Shown here in pieces: positions 7,426 through 9,454 of a stretch of 9,454 nt of DNA. The DNA comes from JACJYE01 sp964432875 (GTDB taxonomy: Bacteria; Bacteroidota; Bacteroidia; Chitinophagales; Saprospiraceae): contig CAYSPJ010000164.1 of the NCBI GenBank assembly GCA_964432875.1, positions 1-9,454 on the forward strand, in the 5' to 3' direction. The stretch's first letter is position 1; every line of letters begins with the position of its first letter. A program made the translations under genes and the position numbers. The notes beneath the pieces are model-generated. The model was not told the DNA's origin and searched no databases. It was given only the letters and a program-made list of their open reading frames with translations.

Positions 7426-9450
7426 ATGCACGACTTATATCCGCATCTGCTCGCGCCGCTCGACCTGGGCTTTACCGTGTTGAAAAACCGCGCCCTCATG
7501 GGGTCGATGCATACTGGCTTGGAAGAAGAGAAAAACGGCTTTGAAAGGATGGCGGCTTATTTCGCCGAGCGTGCCCGCGGCGGGGTGGGCTTAATCGTCA
7601 CCGGGGGCATCGCGCCCAACCGGGCGGGCTGGGTATCGCCCTTTAGCGCCAAGCTCTCTACCCGCCGCGAGATGCGGCGCCACCAGTTGATCACCCAGGC
7701 GGTACAGGAAGAAGGCGGCAAGATTTGCCTGCAAATCCTTCATGCCGGGCGCTATGGCTACCACCCTCTGGCGGTAGCGCCTTCACCCCTCAAGTCGCCT
7801 ATTTCGCCTTTCAAACCCTGGGCTTTGACAGGCGGGGGAGTGGAGCGCACGATCCACGACTTTGTGCGCACAGCCGTGCTGGCCCAAGAGGCTGGCTACG
7901 ACGGCGTGGAGATTATGGGGTCGGAAGGCTACCTCATCAACGAGTTTATCGTAGCCAAGACCAACCAGCGGCGGGATAAATGGGGCGGGCCTTATGAGAA
8001 CCGTATCCGCTTCCCGCTCGAAATTGTGCGCCGCACCCGCGAGGCGGTTGGGCGAGATTTCATCATTATTTACCGCTTGTCAATGCTGGATTTGGTGGAA
8101 GGCGGCAGCACCTGGGAAGAAGTGGAGCTCCTGGCTCAGCGCATCGAGCAAGCCGGTGCCACCATCATTAATACGGGCATCGGCTGGCACGAGGCACGAG
8201 TGCCGACTATCGCCACCATGGTGCCGCGGGGCGGCTTTAGTTGGGTCACCAAGCGCCTAATGGGCAAGGTGAGCATCCCGCTCATCGCTACCAACCGCAT
8301 CAATACTCCAGAGAAGGCCGAGGAGATACTAGCGGCAGGCCATGCCGATATGGTCTCCATGGCGCGCCCTTTCCTGGCTGATGCCGAATTCATCAAAAAG
8401 GCGACGGAGAAGCGGGCCGACGAAATCAACACTTGTATCGCTTGCAACCAGGCTTGCCTGGACCACGTCTTCGAGCGCAAGCCGGCCAGTTGTCTGGTCA
8501 ACCCCCGCGCATGCCATGAGACGGTATTGAACTATCCGCCGGCGAAAATCAAGAAAAAGATAGCGGTGGTGGGCGCTGGCCCGGCCGGGCTGGCTTATGC
8601 GACCATAGCCGCGGGGCGCGGCCACGAGGTACACCTCTATGAAGCCGAAGGGGAAATTGGCGGCCAGTTCAACATGGCCAAGCGCATTCCGGGCAAGGAG
8701 GAGTTTTACGAAACCCTGCGCTATTATCAGCGCCAGATCGAGCTGACGGGCGTACGCCTGCATCTCAATACCTGGGCGACGCCCGAGCTGCTGGCTGAAG
8801 GGGGCTTTGCCGAGGTGCTGATCGCTACCGGCGTAGCGCCCCGGCAGGTACAATTGGAGGGCATCGAACACCCTAAGGTGTTGAGCTATATCGACGTGCT
8901 GAAGCATGGACAGCCAGTTGGCCAGCGCGTGGCCATCATCGGCGCGGGCGGTATCGGCTTCGACCTAGCCGAATTCCTCAGCCAGGAGGGCGAAAACCCC
9001 AGCCTCAATATCTCCGCTTTCATGGAGGAATGGGGTGTGGACATGAGCTACCAGCAGCGCGGTGCCATCGCCCGCCCTGCCCCGGCGGCACCCGGCCGGC
9101 AGATTTTTCTCTGCCAGCGCTCCAAAGGTAAGCCAGGTGCTGGCCTGGGTAAAACCACTGGCTGGATACACCGCAGTAGCCTGCGCTACAAGGGGGTGGA
9201 AATGCTTCCAGAGGTACAGTATCAGCGCATTGACGACCAGGGCCTGCACCTTACGGTCAAAGGACAACCTCGCTTGTTGGAAGTGGACCACATCATCGTC
9301 TGCGCTGGCCAGAGCCCTCTACGTGATCTGTTGGAGCCCCTTCAAGCTCGGGGTATCCCCGCTCAGCTCATCGGCGGCGCCCACGAAGCCCGCGAGCTGG
9401 ATGCCAAACGGGCAATCAGCCAGGCTGCCTGGCTGGCAGCCGTGGTGTAG
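7426..9450 (+). CDS. fadH: 2,4-dienoyl-CoA reductase [NADPH], FadH type
   Basis: This 674-residue enzyme reduces 2,4-dienoyl-CoA with NADPH, allowing beta-oxidation of polyunsaturated fatty acids; E. coli FadH has 672 residues and is similar along its whole length as I recall it. The N-terminal FMN-binding TIM barrel (about 5-330) carries the catalytic pair Tyr169 (GSEGYLINEF) and His255 (GWHEARVPT). Four cysteines, Cys337, 340, 344 and 356, in the C-x2-C-x3-C-x11-C pattern, hold the 4Fe-4S cluster. The FAD-binding Rossmann motif GAGPAG is at 383-388 and the NADPH-binding motif GAGGIG at 506-511. The C-terminal GKTTGWIHR and CAGQ motifs are present. I chose the ATG at 7426 (MHDLYPHLLAPLDLGF) because it aligns with the E. 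coli start; the upstream in-frame ATG at 7351 would add 25 unrelated residues across a hairpin. The stop lies four bases before the window end, so the downstream context is unknown. No other fatty-acid gene is in the window. Confidence 0.97.
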   Translation: MHDLYPHLLAPLDLGFTVLKNRALMGSMHTGLEEEKNGFERMAAYFAERARGGVGLIVTGGIAPNRAGWVSPFSAKLSTRREMRRHQLITQAVQEEGGKICLQILHAGRYGYHPLAVAPSPLKSPISPFKPWALTGGGVERTIHDFVRTAVLAQEAGYDGVEIMGSEGYLINEFIVAKTNQRRDKWGGPYENRIRFPLEIVRRTREAVGRDFIIIYRLSMLDLVEGGSTWEEVELLAQRIEQAGATIINTGIGWHEARVPTIATMVPRGGFSWVTKRLMGKVSIPLIATNRINTPEKAEEILAAGHADMVSMARPFLADAEFIKKATEKRADEINTCIACNQACLDHVFERKPASCLVNPRACHETVLNYPPAKIKKKIAVVGAGPAGLAYATIAAGRGHEVHLYEAEGEIGGQFNMAKRIPGKEEFYETLRYYQRQIELTGVRLHLNTWATPELLAEGGFAEVLIATGVAPRQVQLEGIEHPKVLSYIDVLKHGQPVGQRVAIIGAGGIGFDLAEFLSQEGENPSLNISAFMEEWGVDMSYQQRGAIARPAPAAPGRQIFLCQRSKGKPGAGLGKTTGWIHRSSLRYKGVEMLPEVQYQRIDDQGLHLTVKGQPRLLEVDHIIVCAGQSPLRDLLEPLQARGIPAQLIGGAHEARELDAKRAISQAAWLAAVV

Positions 9451-9454
9451 AGAA

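Overview
The window looks like chromosomal sequence from a GC-rich member of the Bacteroidota. This rests on a surface-type lipoprotein of glycoside hydrolase family 92, weak A-rich ribosome binding regions instead of clear Shine-Dalgarno sites, and promoter-like TAnnTTTG elements. A Saprospirales/Lewinella-like bacterium would fit, but that is a guess. The single run of 100 Ns shows that it is a scaffold from a draft or metagenome assembly.

Layout. Bases 1-2584 hold a minus-strand block, in transcription order: a GH92 lipoprotein glycosidase (2584-602, interrupted by the N gap), a small VOC/glyoxalase-fold protein (567-166), and, running off the left edge, what looks like the first codons of an AAA-type ATPase (66-1). 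A 490-bp divergent intergenic region (2585-3074) separates this block from katG on the plus strand (3075-5312). It holds a strong dyad laid over the best katG promoter candidate and a separate cluster of nested palindromes. katG is followed by a run of small hairpins and a good intrinsic terminator. It converges on a minus-strand amidase-signature enzyme with an N-terminal export or anchor sequence (7215-5572). A 210-bp divergent region then leads to fadH, 2,4-dienoyl-CoA reductase (7426-9450, plus strand), complete just before the right edge.

How the genes work together. There is no obvious single pathway. The window combines glycan processing (GH92), peroxide defence (KatG), amide hydrolysis outside the cytoplasm (amidase) and oxidation of unsaturated fatty acids (FadH). 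Apart from the possible GH92-VOC-ATPase transcript, each gene appears to be its own transcription unit. I see no defence island, CRISPR array, insertion sequence, phage gene, rRNA or tRNA, and no convincing new protein system. The most interesting non-coding signals are the katG operator-like dyad, the four-helix fold in the katG 3' region, and the palindrome cluster upstream of GH92.
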